From the NCBI GenBank assembly GCA_019425015.1, contig JAHYYJ010000015.1, forward strand, positions 1-32,249: 32,249 nt of DNA. Reading direction: 5' to 3'. Numbering within the stretch: position 1 is the stretch's first letter; every line of letters begins with the position of its first letter. The notes beneath the pieces are model-generated. The model was not told the origin of the DNA and did no database searches. It saw only the letters and a list, made by a program, of their open reading frames with translations. Source of the stretch: Collinsella sp. GTDB taxonomy: Bacteria > Actinomycetota > Coriobacteriia > Coriobacteriales > Coriobacteriaceae. The translations under genes and the position numbers were made by a program. Shown piece after piece: positions 24,310 through 32,098 of the stretch.

Positions 24310-26670
24310 ATGGATGCCGCAGCCCGTACCGCCCATGATTCCACCCTCCAGCCGTTCTCGGAGATGGAGCACTATAAGCATGCCGATGAGCTGCCGCCCG
24401 AGATTATGGCGGACAGCTACGACAAGCTGGAGCGCCTGTGCCTCAAATATATGAATGAGGATGACTTCTCTAAGGTGGAGCAGGCCTATTGCTTTGCTGC
24501 CGAGAAGCACTGCAACCAAAAGCGCCGCTCGGGTGAGATGTACATCAACCATCCCGTCGAGGTTGCCATCATTTTGGCCGATCTCAAGATGGACTGCGAT
24601 GTGGTGTGCGCCGCGCTGCTGCACGATACCGTCGAGGACACCGAGACCTCGCTTGCCGATGTTTCCGGCCTGTTTGGCGATACGGTGGCCGAGCTCGTCG
24701 ATGGCGTGACCAAGCTCACCAACATCGAAGTCGATAGCATGGACGAGAAGCAGGCGCTTACGCTGCGCAAGATGTTCCTTGCCATGTCCAAGGACATCCG
24801 CGTCATTATCGTCAAGCTTGCCGACCGCCTGCATAACATGCGTACGCTTGCCGCCCTGCGCGAGGACCGTCGCCTGTTTAAAGCCCGCGAGACCATGGAT
24901 GTATACGCGCCCTTGGCCGACCGCCTGGGCATGAGCTCTATCAAGTGGGAACTCGAGGACCTGTCCTTCTTTTACCTGGAGCCCGATGCCTACCAGCGCA
25001 TCTCGCGCATGGTAGCCGAGTCGCGCGAGGTTCGCGAGCGCTATCTGGCCGAGACTATCAAGACGCTCACCGATGAGCTCAACCGCATTGGCCTGGAGGG
25101 CTTTCAGATCAACGGCCGTTCCAAGCACTATTGGTCTATCTATCAAAAGATGAAGCGCAAGGGCAAGGAGTTCTCCGAGATTTACGACCTGGTGGCGCTG
25201 CGCGTCATCACTCATTCGGTGCGCGATTGCTATTCCACGCTTGGTGCCGTGCATACCTTGTGGCATCCTATGCCCGGTCGTTTTAAAGACTATATCGCCA
25301 TGCCCAAGGTCAATAACTACCAGTCGCTCCACACGACGGTTATCGGCCCCACGGCTCGTCCGCTCGAGATTCAGATTCGAACCTACGAGATGCATGAGCA
25401 GGCCGAGTACGGCATTGCCGCCCACTGGCTCTATAAGAAGTCGGGTGGATCGTCTGCGTCTAAGACCAATGACGCACAGCGTCTGGACGATCAGATTAAC
25501 TGGCTCAAACATTCGCTCGATTGGGCTGCGTCTGATGAGATTACCGACGCCAAGGAATACCTGCATTCGCTGAAGGTTGACCTCTTCGATCAGGAGATCT
25601 TCGTCTTTACGCCCAAGGGCGAGGTCATGGCGCTTCGTGCCGGCTCCACGCCGCTCGACTTTGCCTATGCCGTTCATACCGAGGTCGGCAACCACTGCGT
25701 CGGCGCTAAGATCAACGGTGCGGTGGCCCCGCTCACGCACGAGATCAAGACGGGCGACCGCGTTGAAATCCTGACTAACAAGAGTTCCAAGCCGTCGCGT
25801 GATTGGCTCAAGATCGTCAAGACGCCTTCGGCCAAGTCCAAGATCCGTCGCTACTTTGCCGCCGCGACTAAGGACGACGACGCTGCCGCCGGCCGCGATA
25901 TGCTGGCCAAGGACCTGCGCAAGCGCGGATATGGCATTTCTACGCCGCGTTCGACGCGTGCGCTCAATGCCGTGGCGGAGCAGTTTAACTTCAAGCAGCT
26001 CGAGGACCTGTTCGCAGCCGTTGGGGCGGGCAAAGTCGCCCCGCGTGCCGTGGGCAACAAAGTCGAGCAAATCTTGGACCCCAAACCCGAGGAACAGCTC
26101 ACCAAGGCCGAGGCAATCGCCGAAGTTGTTAAGCAGCCTGCCCGCGGCTCCAACCGCAAGCCGCAAAAGCGCGGCAAGAGCGCCAGCAACGGCATTATCG
26201 TCAAGGGCGAGAGTAACAGCGGCTTGCTGGTTCGTCTGGCGCATTGTTGCAACCCTGTGACGGGCGACGATATCGTGGGCTTCATCACGCGCGGCCGCGG
26301 CGTTTCGGTGCATCGCGCCAATTGCCCCAACGTCAAGGGTCTTATGGAGCATCCCGAGCGCATGATCGAAGTAGAGTGGGACGGCGCTGCCGACACCCTC
26401 TTCCAGGTCGAGATCGTGGTCGAGTGCCTGGACCGCATGGGCCTGCTCAAGGATGTCACCATTGCCATTGGCGATGCGGGCGGCAATATCCTTTCCGCCG
26501 CCACGTCGACCAACCGCGAGGGCATTGCAACCCTGCGCTTTATGGTCGAGATCTCGGACGCGAGTGGTCTGGATCCGCTGTTGGCCTCTATCAGCAGCGT
26601 TGACTCGGTCTATGACGCACGCCGTTTGATGCCTGGTGAGGGTGGGGCTCAGCTTAAGCGTCGCGTTTAG
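24310..26670 (+). CDS. rel: Bifunctional (p)ppGpp synthetase/hydrolase, RelA/SpoT family
   Basis: Makes and degrades the alarmone (p)ppGpp, controlling the stringent response on and off the ribosome. The 786 residues carry the full long-Rel layout. The hydrolase HD domain has YINHPVEVA and the HDTVED motif (His105, Asp106, Glu109, Asp110). The synthetase domain has YDLVALRVI and RFKD (324-327), the basic RxKD form associated with bifunctional enzymes, then NNYQSLHTTV. The TGS domain (about 428-488) starts IFVFTPKGEVMALRAG. A zinc-finger-like region with CCNPVTGDDIVGF comes before the C-terminal ACT domain (from about 695). The start has GAAGGGGA about 7 nt upstream. It is probably co-transcribed with recJ and followed by a hairpin. 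Confidence 0.96.
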   Translation: MDAAARTAHDSTLQPFSEMEHYKHADELPPEIMADSYDKLERLCLKYMNEDDFSKVEQAYCFAAEKHCNQKRRSGEMYINHPVEVAIILADLKMDCDVVCAALLHDTVEDTETSLADVSGLFGDTVAELVDGVTKLTNIEVDSMDEKQALTLRKMFLAMSKDIRVIIVKLADRLHNMRTLAALREDRRLFKARETMDVYAPLADRLGMSSIKWELEDLSFFYLEPDAYQRISRMVAESREVRERYLAETIKTLTDELNRIGLEGFQINGRSKHYWSIYQKMKRKGKEFSEIYDLVALRVITHSVRDCYSTLGAVHTLWHPMPGRFKDYIAMPKVNNYQSLHTTVIGPTARPLEIQIRTYEMHEQAEYGIAAHWLYKKSGGSSASKTNDAQRLDDQINWLKHSLDWAASDEITDAKEYLHSLKVDLFDQEIFVFTPKGEVMALRAGSTPLDFAYAVHTEVGNHCVGAKINGAVAPLTHEIKTGDRVEILTNKSSKPSRDWLKIVKTPSAKSKIRRYFAAATKDDDAAAGRDMLAKDLRKRGYGISTPRSTRALNAVAEQFNFKQLEDLFAAVGAGKVAPRAVGNKVEQILDPKPEEQLTKAEAIAEVVKQPARGSNRKPQKRGKSASNGIIVKGESNSGLLVRLAHCCNPVTGDDIVGFITRGRGVSVHRANCPNVKGLMEHPERMIEVEWDGAADTLFQVEIVVECLDRMGLLKDVTIAIGDAGGNILSAATSTNREGIATLRFMVEISDASGLDPLLASISSVDSVYDARRLMPGEGGAQLKRRV

Positions 26671-26707
26671 TTGCGACGAGCGTGTCACATTATCGATATT
26701 CGCTACA

Positions 26708-26737
26708 CTCGAGGCATCGTTTGATGCCTCGAGCTTT
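26708..26737 (+). terminator. Hairpin after rel
   Basis: CTCGAGGCATC (26708-26718) pairs perfectly with GATGCCTCGAG (26723-26733) around GTTT and is followed by CTTTAT. The U-tract is short, so partial read-through into the MBL gene 17 nt later is possible. Confidence 0.65.
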
Positions 26738-26754
26738 ATAGAGAGGAGAGGGAC

Positions 26755-27438
26755 ATGAGTGCTGTGCCCTTGGATTTAACTCCCAAGGGATCGGTCGAGA
26801 TCGAGACGCTCGTAAACGGTCCCATTCAGACCAATAGCTATGCTGTTATTTCGGACAATGAGTGCGTGATTATCGACCCCGCATGGGAAGGCGAGCGCCT
26901 GGTGGAGCATATTCGAGCCGAGCATCCCGGCGTACGCGTGCTTGGCGCCGTATGCACTCATGGCCATGCCGACCATGTTGGTGGTGTTGCCGGGGTTCGA
27001 GCTGTCATTGGCAACGGCGCATTATATGAGTTGTGCGCTAAGGACGTGACGGTACCTCGCGCAAATATCGAGGAGCAGCGCGCCATGTGGGGTATCGAGA
27101 CGCCCGATCCGGGTGAGCCGACGCGCCTGCTCGCCGAGGGCGATGCTATCGAGGTGGGCGATATCTGCCTGCAGGTGATCGAGACACCCGGGCATACGCC
27201 GGGCGGTATCGTCTTGTTTGCTGCCACCGAGCAGGGGAACATTGCCTTTGTGGGCGACACGCTATTCCTGGGCAGCCACGGCCGCACCGATCTTGCCGGT
27301 GGCGACGAGGCAGCGATTCTGCGCTCGCTCTCCAAGCTCGCCCGGCTTCTCCCACCCGATACCGTTTGCCTAACCGGCCATGGCGATTCGACCACCATGG
27401 CACGCGAGCTCATGCAGAACCCTTTCATGCAGATGTAG
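26755..27438 (+). CDS. MBL-fold metallo-hydrolase (glyoxalase II-like)
   Basis: A 227-residue metallo-beta-lactamase-fold hydrolase. The metal motif is THGHADH (His69, His71, Asp73, His74), followed by ETPGHTPGG (third ligand His), FVGDTLF (bridging Asp) and LTGHGDST (final His). Size and order of motifs match the short glyoxalase II-like group, which often hydrolyses thioesters, but no substrate can be assigned. The N-terminal NGPIQTNSYAVI is typical for the group. GAGAGGAGAG lies 4 nt or so before the ATG, a strong ribosome binding site. It lies between rel and fba on the same strand. Confidence 0.88.
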   Translation: MSAVPLDLTPKGSVEIETLVNGPIQTNSYAVISDNECVIIDPAWEGERLVEHIRAEHPGVRVLGAVCTHGHADHVGGVAGVRAVIGNGALYELCAKDVTVPRANIEEQRAMWGIETPDPGEPTRLLAEGDAIEVGDICLQVIETPGHTPGGIVLFAATEQGNIAFVGDTLFLGSHGRTDLAGGDEAAILRSLSKLARLLPPDTVCLTGHGDSTTMARELMQNPFMQM

Positions 27439-27583
27439 CTTAATAGTCGGCTTTTGAAGCACGAGAAGCGTCCAAACGTCAAGCTATTTTTCCCCAACGG
27501 GCCGATTCCGTAGGGCAAACGGTCAAAAAAGTCTGTTTGGACGATATTCGTGAACAAACGAACGTTTATGCTCGGGTGCGCCG

Positions 27584-27592
27584 TGGTAAAAT
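27584..27592 (+). promoter_or_regulatory. Extended -10 promoter of fba
   Basis: TGGTAAAAT is an extended -10 element (TG-N-TAAAAT), 40 nt before the fba start. No strong -35 is seen. Just upstream, TTCGT (27547-27551) and ACGAA (27558-27562) form a short inverted repeat, and GTCCAAAC (27470-27477) matches GTTTGGAC (27535-27542) in inverse. Confidence 0.5.
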
Positions 27593-27632
27593 CTCAGGCG
27601 TTATCGGAGCAACCTTACAGGAGGTTTCTTTT

Positions 27633-28499
27633 ATGCTCGTCAACGCAGCAGACATGCTCAAGAAGGCCGAGGCCGGCAAGTACGGTCTCGGTGCCTTCAA
27701 CACCAACAACCTCGAGTGGACCCTGGCTATTCTCCAGGCCGCCGAGGAGGCCAAGTCTCCGCTGATCCTTCAGTGCACCGCTGGTGCCGCCAAGTGGATG
27801 GGCGGTTTCAAGGTCTGCGCCGACATGGTCAAGGCTGCCGTCGAGGCCACGGGCGTTACTGTTCCCGTCGCCCTTCACCTCGATCACGGTTCTTACGAGG
27901 ACTGCTTCAAGTGCATCGAGGCCGGCTTCACGTCCATCATGTATGACGGCTCTCACGAGGAGACCTTCCAGCTTAACCTCGACCGCACCAAGGAGCTCGT
28001 TGAGCTTGCCCACTCCAAGGGCATGTCCATCGAGGCCGAGGTCGGCGGCATCGGCGGCACCGAGGACGGCGTGACCTCCAGCGGCGAGCTCGCTGATCCT
28101 GCTGAGTGCAAGCAGATCGCTGACCTGGGCGTCGACTTCCTCGCCTGCGGCATCGGCAACATCCACGGCGTGTACCCTGCCGACTGGGCTGGCCTGTCTT
28201 TCGAGCGTCTGGGCGAGATTAAGGCTCAGACCGGTGACCTGCCCCTCGTTCTGCACGGTGGCACCGGCATTCCCGAGGATCAGATCAAGAAGGCCATCTC
28301 CCTGGGCATCTCCAAGATCAACGTCAACACCGACCTTCAGCTCGTCTTCGCCAAGGGCGTTCGCGAGTACATCGAGGCTGGCAAGGATCAGCAGGGCAAG
28401 GGCTTTGACCCCCGCAAGCTCCTCAAGCCTGGTCGCGACAACATCGTTGCCCGCACCAAGGAGCTCATGGAGGAGTTTGGCTCCGTCAACAAGGCGTAA
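27633..28499 (+). CDS. fba: Class II fructose-bisphosphate aldolase
   Basis: Zinc-dependent aldolase splitting fructose 1,6-bisphosphate into dihydroxyacetone phosphate and glyceraldehyde 3-phosphate in glycolysis, and the reverse in gluconeogenesis. The 288 residues contain GAFNTNN near the start, LHLDHGS with catalytic Asp84 and zinc ligand His85, EAEVGGIGGTEDG, GNIHGVYP, LVLHGGTGIP and KINVNTDLQ, which bind zinc and the two phosphates. Tagatose-bisphosphate aldolases share these motifs, but a lone, well-expressed gene without sugar operon partners favours fructose bisphosphate. AGGAGG lies 8 nt before the ATG. Codon use is strongly biased (many GAG, AAG, CTC), as in highly expressed genes. 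Confidence 0.93.
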   Translation: MLVNAADMLKKAEAGKYGLGAFNTNNLEWTLAILQAAEEAKSPLILQCTAGAAKWMGGFKVCADMVKAAVEATGVTVPVALHLDHGSYEDCFKCIEAGFTSIMYDGSHEETFQLNLDRTKELVELAHSKGMSIEAEVGGIGGTEDGVTSSGELADPAECKQIADLGVDFLACGIGNIHGVYPADWAGLSFERLGEIKAQTGDLPLVLHGGTGIPEDQIKKAISLGISKINVNTDLQLVFAKGVREYIEAGKDQQGKGFDPRKLLKPGRDNIVARTKELMEEFGSVNKA

Positions 28500-28524
28500 G
28501 TAGCGGTTTAACTTCCCGCCGGAG

Positions 28525-28608
28525 GCCCCGTCCCCCTACACTGTTTCCTTTGCGCTCACCTGGCTTCGCCAGAAGTCGCGCCAAGGAAACAGTTCCGGGG
28601 GACGGGGC
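28525..28608. repeat. Large two-part inverted repeat after fba
   Basis: GCCCCGTCCCCC (28525-28536) pairs with 28597-28608, then CTGTTTCCTT (28541-28550) with AAGGAAACAG (28583-28592), then GCGC with GCGC, and a tip stem CTGGC/GCCAG (28560-28564 with 28568-28572). The two halves look like inverted copies of one GGGGGACGGGG-bearing repeat. It may end fba transcription, as TTCCTTTGTTT follows. The rest of 28500-28700 is gene-free. Confidence 0.75.
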
Positions 28609-28688
28609 TTCCTTTGTTTAACGCCACAGGGTTACTGGGCTGAATTCATTTTTTATAGGTACCGTTTATCGGTGTTGAGGGTTCCTTT

Positions 28689-28717
28689 ATTGGGGCTTTC
28701 TTTTTTATCTCGCTACA
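28689..28717 (+). promoter_or_regulatory. Candidate promoter of the transglutaminase-like gene
   Basis: TACAAT at 28712-28717 is a good -10 box, with TTGGGG about 18 nt upstream. It makes the ATG at 28718 unlikely as the start and supports ATG 28754. Confidence 0.5.
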
Positions 28718-28753
28718 ATGGGCTTCAAGCGTTCTAGTGACTTGGAGTTTGGT

Positions 28754-30187
28754 ATGGCTGTTATTGATGTGCTGCCTTCGGATGGGAAGGTTATTGACGA
28801 GGGTCCTGTTGGTTGCTCTGTCGATGTTTGCTGTGATGACTTTCGTCATCTCGATATTGGGCTACCGCCTGAGATTCTCCGTCTTAAGGATGCCGGGTAT
28901 TTGACGCAGGCTGTTGCTGCCTGCGATCGTCTTTTGGAGCAGAACCCTGAGCCTTCGCTGGTTGCTTGTGTTCGTGCCGAGCGGTATCGCATGCTCGAGA
29001 CGCCGCTTCATTTTTCGGCGTCGCGCGATCGGGCTATTGCGATGATTCGTGAGGAGTGGCCTGAGTTTACCGAGGAGCGCTTTGACGATCTGATTGACCG
29101 TAAGCGTATTGACTGGCGCTTTATCGATGGCGAGCTGTTCGTTCTCGACAACTTTCTCGATTCTTTGCGTGTGTATCCCAAGGAGGTCCCGGGTCTGCGT
29201 CCCGATTCTACGGATGGAATTGCGCTGCGCAACCAGATGCTCAAGGATATGGAGTCGCTGGGCGGGCTGTCTCGCGCCATCACGCTTAAGGCGTCCGTGT
29301 CTGTCCCCGGTGCTTTGGAGGGGGAGACCGTTCGCGCTTGGCTTCCCGTTGCCGCCACCTGCCGCCAGCAGTCTCAGATCGAGATACTTGATATGACGCC
29401 GGAGGGGTCCATTGCTCCTGTGAACGCCTCGGCGCGTACTGCCTCGTGGGTATCCTCGACTGACCGATCGTTCTCGGTGACCTATCGTTACCAAATCGAT
29501 GCCGCTTATCGTGATATCTATGGAGGTGCGCTTCCGGCGCATCCGTGTATGGACGCGCCGCTGCCCGAGGACACTTCCGAGGAACGTCCGCACATTGCGT
29601 TTACGCCGTACCTGCGACAGTTGACGGAGCGTGTTATTGATGGGCTCGAGGATCCGCTCGATCGCGCTCATGCTATCTATGATTACCTGACACAGCATAT
29701 CGACTATCGCTATCAGCCGCCGTATCTGCTTCTGGGCTCCATCGCCGATGACTGCGCGCATTCGCTTCGCGGTGATTGCGGCGTTATGGCACTCACGTTT
29801 ATCACCATGTGCCGCATTGCCGGTGTGCCCGCCCGTTGGCAGAGCGGCCTGTATGTTGCGCCCGATTCGGTGGGGCCGCACGATTGGGCTGAGTTCTATA
29901 CGCCACAGACCGGTTGGCTCAACGCCGACGTGTCATTTGGATCTTCTGCTCGCAGGATGGGGGAGGAGTGGCGCCGCCGTCACTACTTTGGCAATCTCGA
30001 CCCGTGGCGTATGGTGGCCAACGATAGATTCCAGGCTGAGTTTGTGCCTGCTTTCGACGGCATGCGCGAGGATCCCTACGACAACCAGATGGGCGAAGCC
30101 TCGGTTAACGGACGCGGGTGCCGCCAGCGCGAGATGCTCCGTTCGGTCGAACTCATCGAAATGCGCGAAGTTCCATTTTCGGACTAA
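28754..30187 (+). CDS. Transglutaminase-like domain protein
   Basis: A 477-residue soluble protein, no signal peptide seen. The C-terminal half has a transglutaminase/protease-like core with the triad Cys342 (RGDCGVMALTF), His376 (GPHDWAEFY) and Asp392 (LNADVSFG), preceded by the helix DRAHAIYDYLTQHIDYRY typical of the family. Residues ~1-170 carry a helical region with a possible TPR-like stretch (LKDAGYLTQAVAACDRLLEQNP); residues ~175-260 look like a beta-rich domain. The family includes peptidases and amide-bond modifying enzymes; the substrate is unknown. The start at 28754 is preceded by TTGGAG; 28718 lies right after a -10 box. Codon use is richer in T at third positions near the start than in neighbours. 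A tRNA follows 39 nt after the stop. Confidence 0.83.
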   Translation: MAVIDVLPSDGKVIDEGPVGCSVDVCCDDFRHLDIGLPPEILRLKDAGYLTQAVAACDRLLEQNPEPSLVACVRAERYRMLETPLHFSASRDRAIAMIREEWPEFTEERFDDLIDRKRIDWRFIDGELFVLDNFLDSLRVYPKEVPGLRPDSTDGIALRNQMLKDMESLGGLSRAITLKASVSVPGALEGETVRAWLPVAATCRQQSQIEILDMTPEGSIAPVNASARTASWVSSTDRSFSVTYRYQIDAAYRDIYGGALPAHPCMDAPLPEDTSEERPHIAFTPYLRQLTERVIDGLEDPLDRAHAIYDYLTQHIDYRYQPPYLLLGSIADDCAHSLRGDCGVMALTFITMCRIAGVPARWQSGLYVAPDSVGPHDWAEFYTPQTGWLNADVSFGSSARRMGEEWRRRHYFGNLDPWRMVANDRFQAEFVPAFDGMREDPYDNQMGEASVNGRGCRQREMLRSVELIEMREVPFSD

Positions 30188-30226
30188 TCAACAGAAAGCT
30201 GTGATAAACTAACTCACGCATTACGT

Positions 30227-30313
30227 GCCCGAGTGGCGGAATTGGCAGACGCAGTGGACTCAAAATCCACCGTTGGCAACAACGTGCGAGTTCGAGTCTC
30301 GCCTCGGGCACCA
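30227..30313 (+). tRNA. tRNA-Leu (anticodon CAA)
   Basis: The acceptor stem GCCCGAG (30227-30233) pairs with CTCGGGC (30303-30309), followed by discriminator A and encoded CCA. The anticodon loop CTCAAAA carries CAA at 30261-30263 between GTGGA and TCCAC, reading UUG. A long variable arm (class II) and a T-loop TTCGAGT between GCGAG and CTCGC confirm leucine type. Confidence 0.95.
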
Positions 30314-30332
30314 TACATGCAAGTGAGCGTTC

Positions 30333-30355
30333 AAGGGGGTTGCGGCCCCCTTTTT
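30333..30355 (+). terminator. Terminator of tRNA-Leu
   Basis: AAGGGGG (30333-30339) pairs with CCCCCTT (30346-30352) around a six-base loop, with a T-run to 30355. A copy of this terminator occurs 183 nt downstream at 30513-30535. Confidence 0.88.
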
Positions 30356-30439
30356 CGTGCGAACTCGCGTGAGCGCGCGAAGCGTTAAGCAAACAGGCCT
30401 GTGGCCTGTCTGTAGCGGAGCGTGGCGAGGGCGCCACGC

Positions 30440-30538
30440 GCCCGAAGCCCGGGGCTTCGCGAAGCGAAGGCCCTTCGAGTCTCGCTTCGGGCACCATAGC
30501 AAGCGAGCGTTCAAGGGGGGTCAAGGCCCCTTTTTCGT
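30440..30538 (+). pseudogene. tRNA-Leu 3'-end duplicate with its terminator (tRNA relic)
   Basis: Bases 30474-30538 repeat the tRNA T-loop, acceptor 3' strand, CCA and terminator (30291-30359) with few changes. GCCCGAAG (30440-30447) pairs perfectly with CTTCGGGC (30485-30492), just before ACCA, so the copy still has an 8-bp acceptor-like stem. No D-arm, anticodon arm or intact T-stem is present. In between lies a GCTTCGCGAAGC palindrome. The 30360-30439 spacer holds only small GC-rich palindromes. Confidence 0.7.
30513..30535 (+). terminator. Duplicated terminator
   Basis: AAGGGG (30513-30518) pairs with CCCCTT (30527-30532), followed by T's to 30535. It is the copy of the tRNA-Leu terminator and may isolate the infC operon from upstream transcription. 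Confidence 0.75.
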
Positions 30539-30703
30539 GTACGTAATGTGATAGCGCGCTGTACGTGTTATTATTCGCAAGGCGTTGTTCCCGCAATGCC
30601 CTAAAGAGGAACCCGAGGGTTCCCACCTTTTGGCGCCAATGAGCAGCTGACTGGTCATACAACTTAGATTCCCTTCCTCATTGCGAGGATGTCTATGTGT
30701 ACG

Positions 30704-30737
30704 ACCTGGTTGCTGAGAAGCGCCGGGTTATTTTTTT
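30704..30737 (+). promoter_or_regulatory. Attenuator-like terminator in the infC leader
   Basis: ACCTGGT (30704-30710) pairs with GCCGGGT at 30722-30728 (one or two G-U pairs), topped by GCT/AGC and a GAGA loop. ATTTTTTT follows directly (30730-30737), ending 20 nt before the infC start. A second hairpin, GGAACC/GGTTCC, lies upstream at 30608-30623. In Bacillus the infC-rpmI-rplT leader is controlled by L20-dependent attenuation; the same logic is inferred here. Confidence 0.7.
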
Positions 30738-30756
30738 ATGAATGGAGGTAGGGAAA

Positions 30757-31311
30757 ATAGCTAAGTCTGATGACACCCGCATCAACGACGAGATCACTGC
30801 ATCTTCGTGCCGTTTGATTGGCGTCGATGGCTCTCAGCTCGGCCTGTTCGCCATCCGCGATGCACAGCGCGTCGCCGACGATCAGGGTCTCGACTTGGTC
30901 GAGATCGCTCCCAACGCGGAGCCGCCGGTCTGCAAGGTCATGGACTACGGTAAGTTCAAGTACCAGCAGGCCATGAAGGCCAAGGCCGCTCGTAAGAACC
31001 AGTCCAAGGTCGAGGTCAAGGAAATGAAGTTTCGACCCAAGATCGACGTTGGCGACTACGAGACCAAGAAGGGCCACGTTCTGCGTTTCCTCAAGAAGGG
31101 CGCACGCGTTAAGATCACCATCATGTTCCGCGGCCGTGAGATGGCTCACCCGGAGCAGGGTCTTAACGTTCTCGAGCGTCTTGCCGAGGATCTCAAGCCT
31201 TACGCTACGGTTGAGTCCAAGCCTAAGATGGAAGGCCGTAACATGCTTATGCTGCTCGCCCCGATTAAGGGCGCCTTCGATGAGGATAAAGCGGCAAGCG
31301 ATACCAAGTAA
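30757..31311 (+). CDS. infC: Translation initiation factor IF-3
   Basis: IF-3 binds the 30S subunit and checks start codon and initiator tRNA. The 184 residues match the family: N-domain with RINDEITASSCRLIGVDGSQLG, the linker, and the C-domain with PPVCKVMDYGKFKYQQ, VKEMKFRPKIDVGDYETK and VKITIMFRGREMAHPEQG. The start is taken as ATA at 30757, because GGAGG (30744-30748) is 8 nt upstream. The in-frame ATG at 30742 overlaps that same GGAGG and has only a T-run before it. A rare start codon is the known autoregulatory device of infC (AUU in Escherichia coli). It heads the operon with rpmI and rplT, 32 nt upstream of rpmI. Confidence 0.93.
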   Translation: MAKSDDTRINDEITASSCRLIGVDGSQLGLFAIRDAQRVADDQGLDLVEIAPNAEPPVCKVMDYGKFKYQQAMKAKAARKNQSKVEVKEMKFRPKIDVGDYETKKGHVLRFLKKGARVKITIMFRGREMAHPEQGLNVLERLAEDLKPYATVESKPKMEGRNMLMLLAPIKGAFDEDKAASDTK

Positions 31312-31343
31312 CTAGTGTTCTGTAACCGATTAAGGAGTATTTC

Positions 31344-31535
31344 ATGCCTAAGATGAAGTCCCACAGCGGCACCAAGAAGCGTTTCCGCAAGACTGGTACC
31401 GGCAAGCTTATGCGCGCCAAGGCTTTCAAGAGCCACATCCTGAGCAAGAAGTCCACCAAGCGTAAGCGTGGCTTCCGTCAGGAGACCGAGATCGCCGCTG
31501 CCGACCGCAAGGTCATCAAGTCGCGTCTCGCCTAA
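31344..31535 (+). CDS. rpmI: 50S ribosomal protein L35
   Basis: A 63-residue basic ribosomal protein of the large subunit. The sequence MPKMKSHSGTKKRFRKTGTGK at the start and the HILSKKSTKRKRGFR stretch are standard for L35, and the length is normal. TAAGGAG lies 7 nt before the ATG. It lies between infC and rplT, the conserved order in bacteria. Confidence 0.97.
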   Translation: MPKMKSHSGTKKRFRKTGTGKLMRAKAFKSHILSKKSTKRKRGFRQETEIAAADRKVIKSRLA

Positions 31536-31581
31536 GTTCGCGTTCCCGTTTTTCGTTTTACCGTCTAGGAGTTGATAGAAC

Positions 31582-31941
31582 ATGGCACGTATTAAGCGCG
31601 CTGTTGCCGCCAAGAAGAAGCGCCGTACCGTTATGCATCGTGCGAAGGGTTACTACGGTGCCGCTTCGCGTACTTACAAGCATGCTAAAGAGCAGGTCCA
31701 GCACTCCCTGCAGTATCAGTATCGTGATCGCCGCAACAAGAAGCGCGAGATCCGTTCTCTCTGGATCACTCGTATCAACGCTGCTGCTCGCCTGAACGAC
31801 ATCTCTTACTCTCAGTTCATGCACGGCCTGAAGGTTGCCGGCATCGAGCTCGACCGTAAGGTCCTGGCTCAGATGGCATACGAGGACATTGAGTCCTTCA
31901 ACGAGCTGGCTACCATCGCCAAGAAGGCTCTCGAGGCCTAA
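31582..31941 (+). CDS. rplT: 50S ribosomal protein L20
   Basis: A 119-residue large-subunit assembly protein that binds 23S rRNA and, in model bacteria, represses its own operon through the mRNA leader. Typical segments are MARIKRAVAAKKKRRTVM, KGYYGAASRTYKHAKEQV, and RDRRNKKREIRSLWITRINAA; length is normal. TAGGAG lies 10 nt before the ATG. Last gene of the infC operon, followed by a strong terminator. Confidence 0.97.
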   Translation: MARIKRAVAAKKKRRTVMHRAKGYYGAASRTYKHAKEQVQHSLQYQYRDRRNKKREIRSLWITRINAAARLNDISYSQFMHGLKVAGIELDRKVLAQMAYEDIESFNELATIAKKALEA

Positions 31942-31960
31942 TAGATTCTCTTGAATCGCT

Positions 31961-31998
31961 AGGGGAGTGTCGCGTTGTGCGCGGCGCTCCCTCTTTTT
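31961..31998 (+). terminator. Terminator of the infC-rpmI-rplT operon
   Basis: A ~13-bp stem (AGGGGAG..TCGCG from 31961 with CGCGGCGCTCCCT up to 31992, including G-U pairs) encloses TTGTG and is followed by TTTTT at 31994-31998. Confidence 0.85.
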
Positions 31999-32098
31999 AT
32001 CTGAAGCGCGGTTTACATTGCTAAAAGCGCGGGTAGATAAACACTTACAGGTGACCGATCTCTATATATTCCTGAACCAAAGGGTCATCATCTGATAC

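Noticed and set aside
21010..26688. Long minus-strand frames (942 and 810 codons) opposite recJ and rel
   Set aside because: Same GC-codon shadow effect; Arg/His/Gly-rich without recognisable domains, while the plus-strand genes are unambiguous.
28718..28753. ATG 28718 as the start of the transglutaminase-like gene
   Set aside because: It immediately follows a TACAAT -10 box, leaving no room for a transcribed ribosome binding site; ATG 28754 has GGAG upstream.
30742..30756. ATG 30742 as the infC start
   Set aside because: It overlaps the only Shine-Dalgarno sequence and has a poly-T tract upstream; ATA 30757 has ideal spacing.
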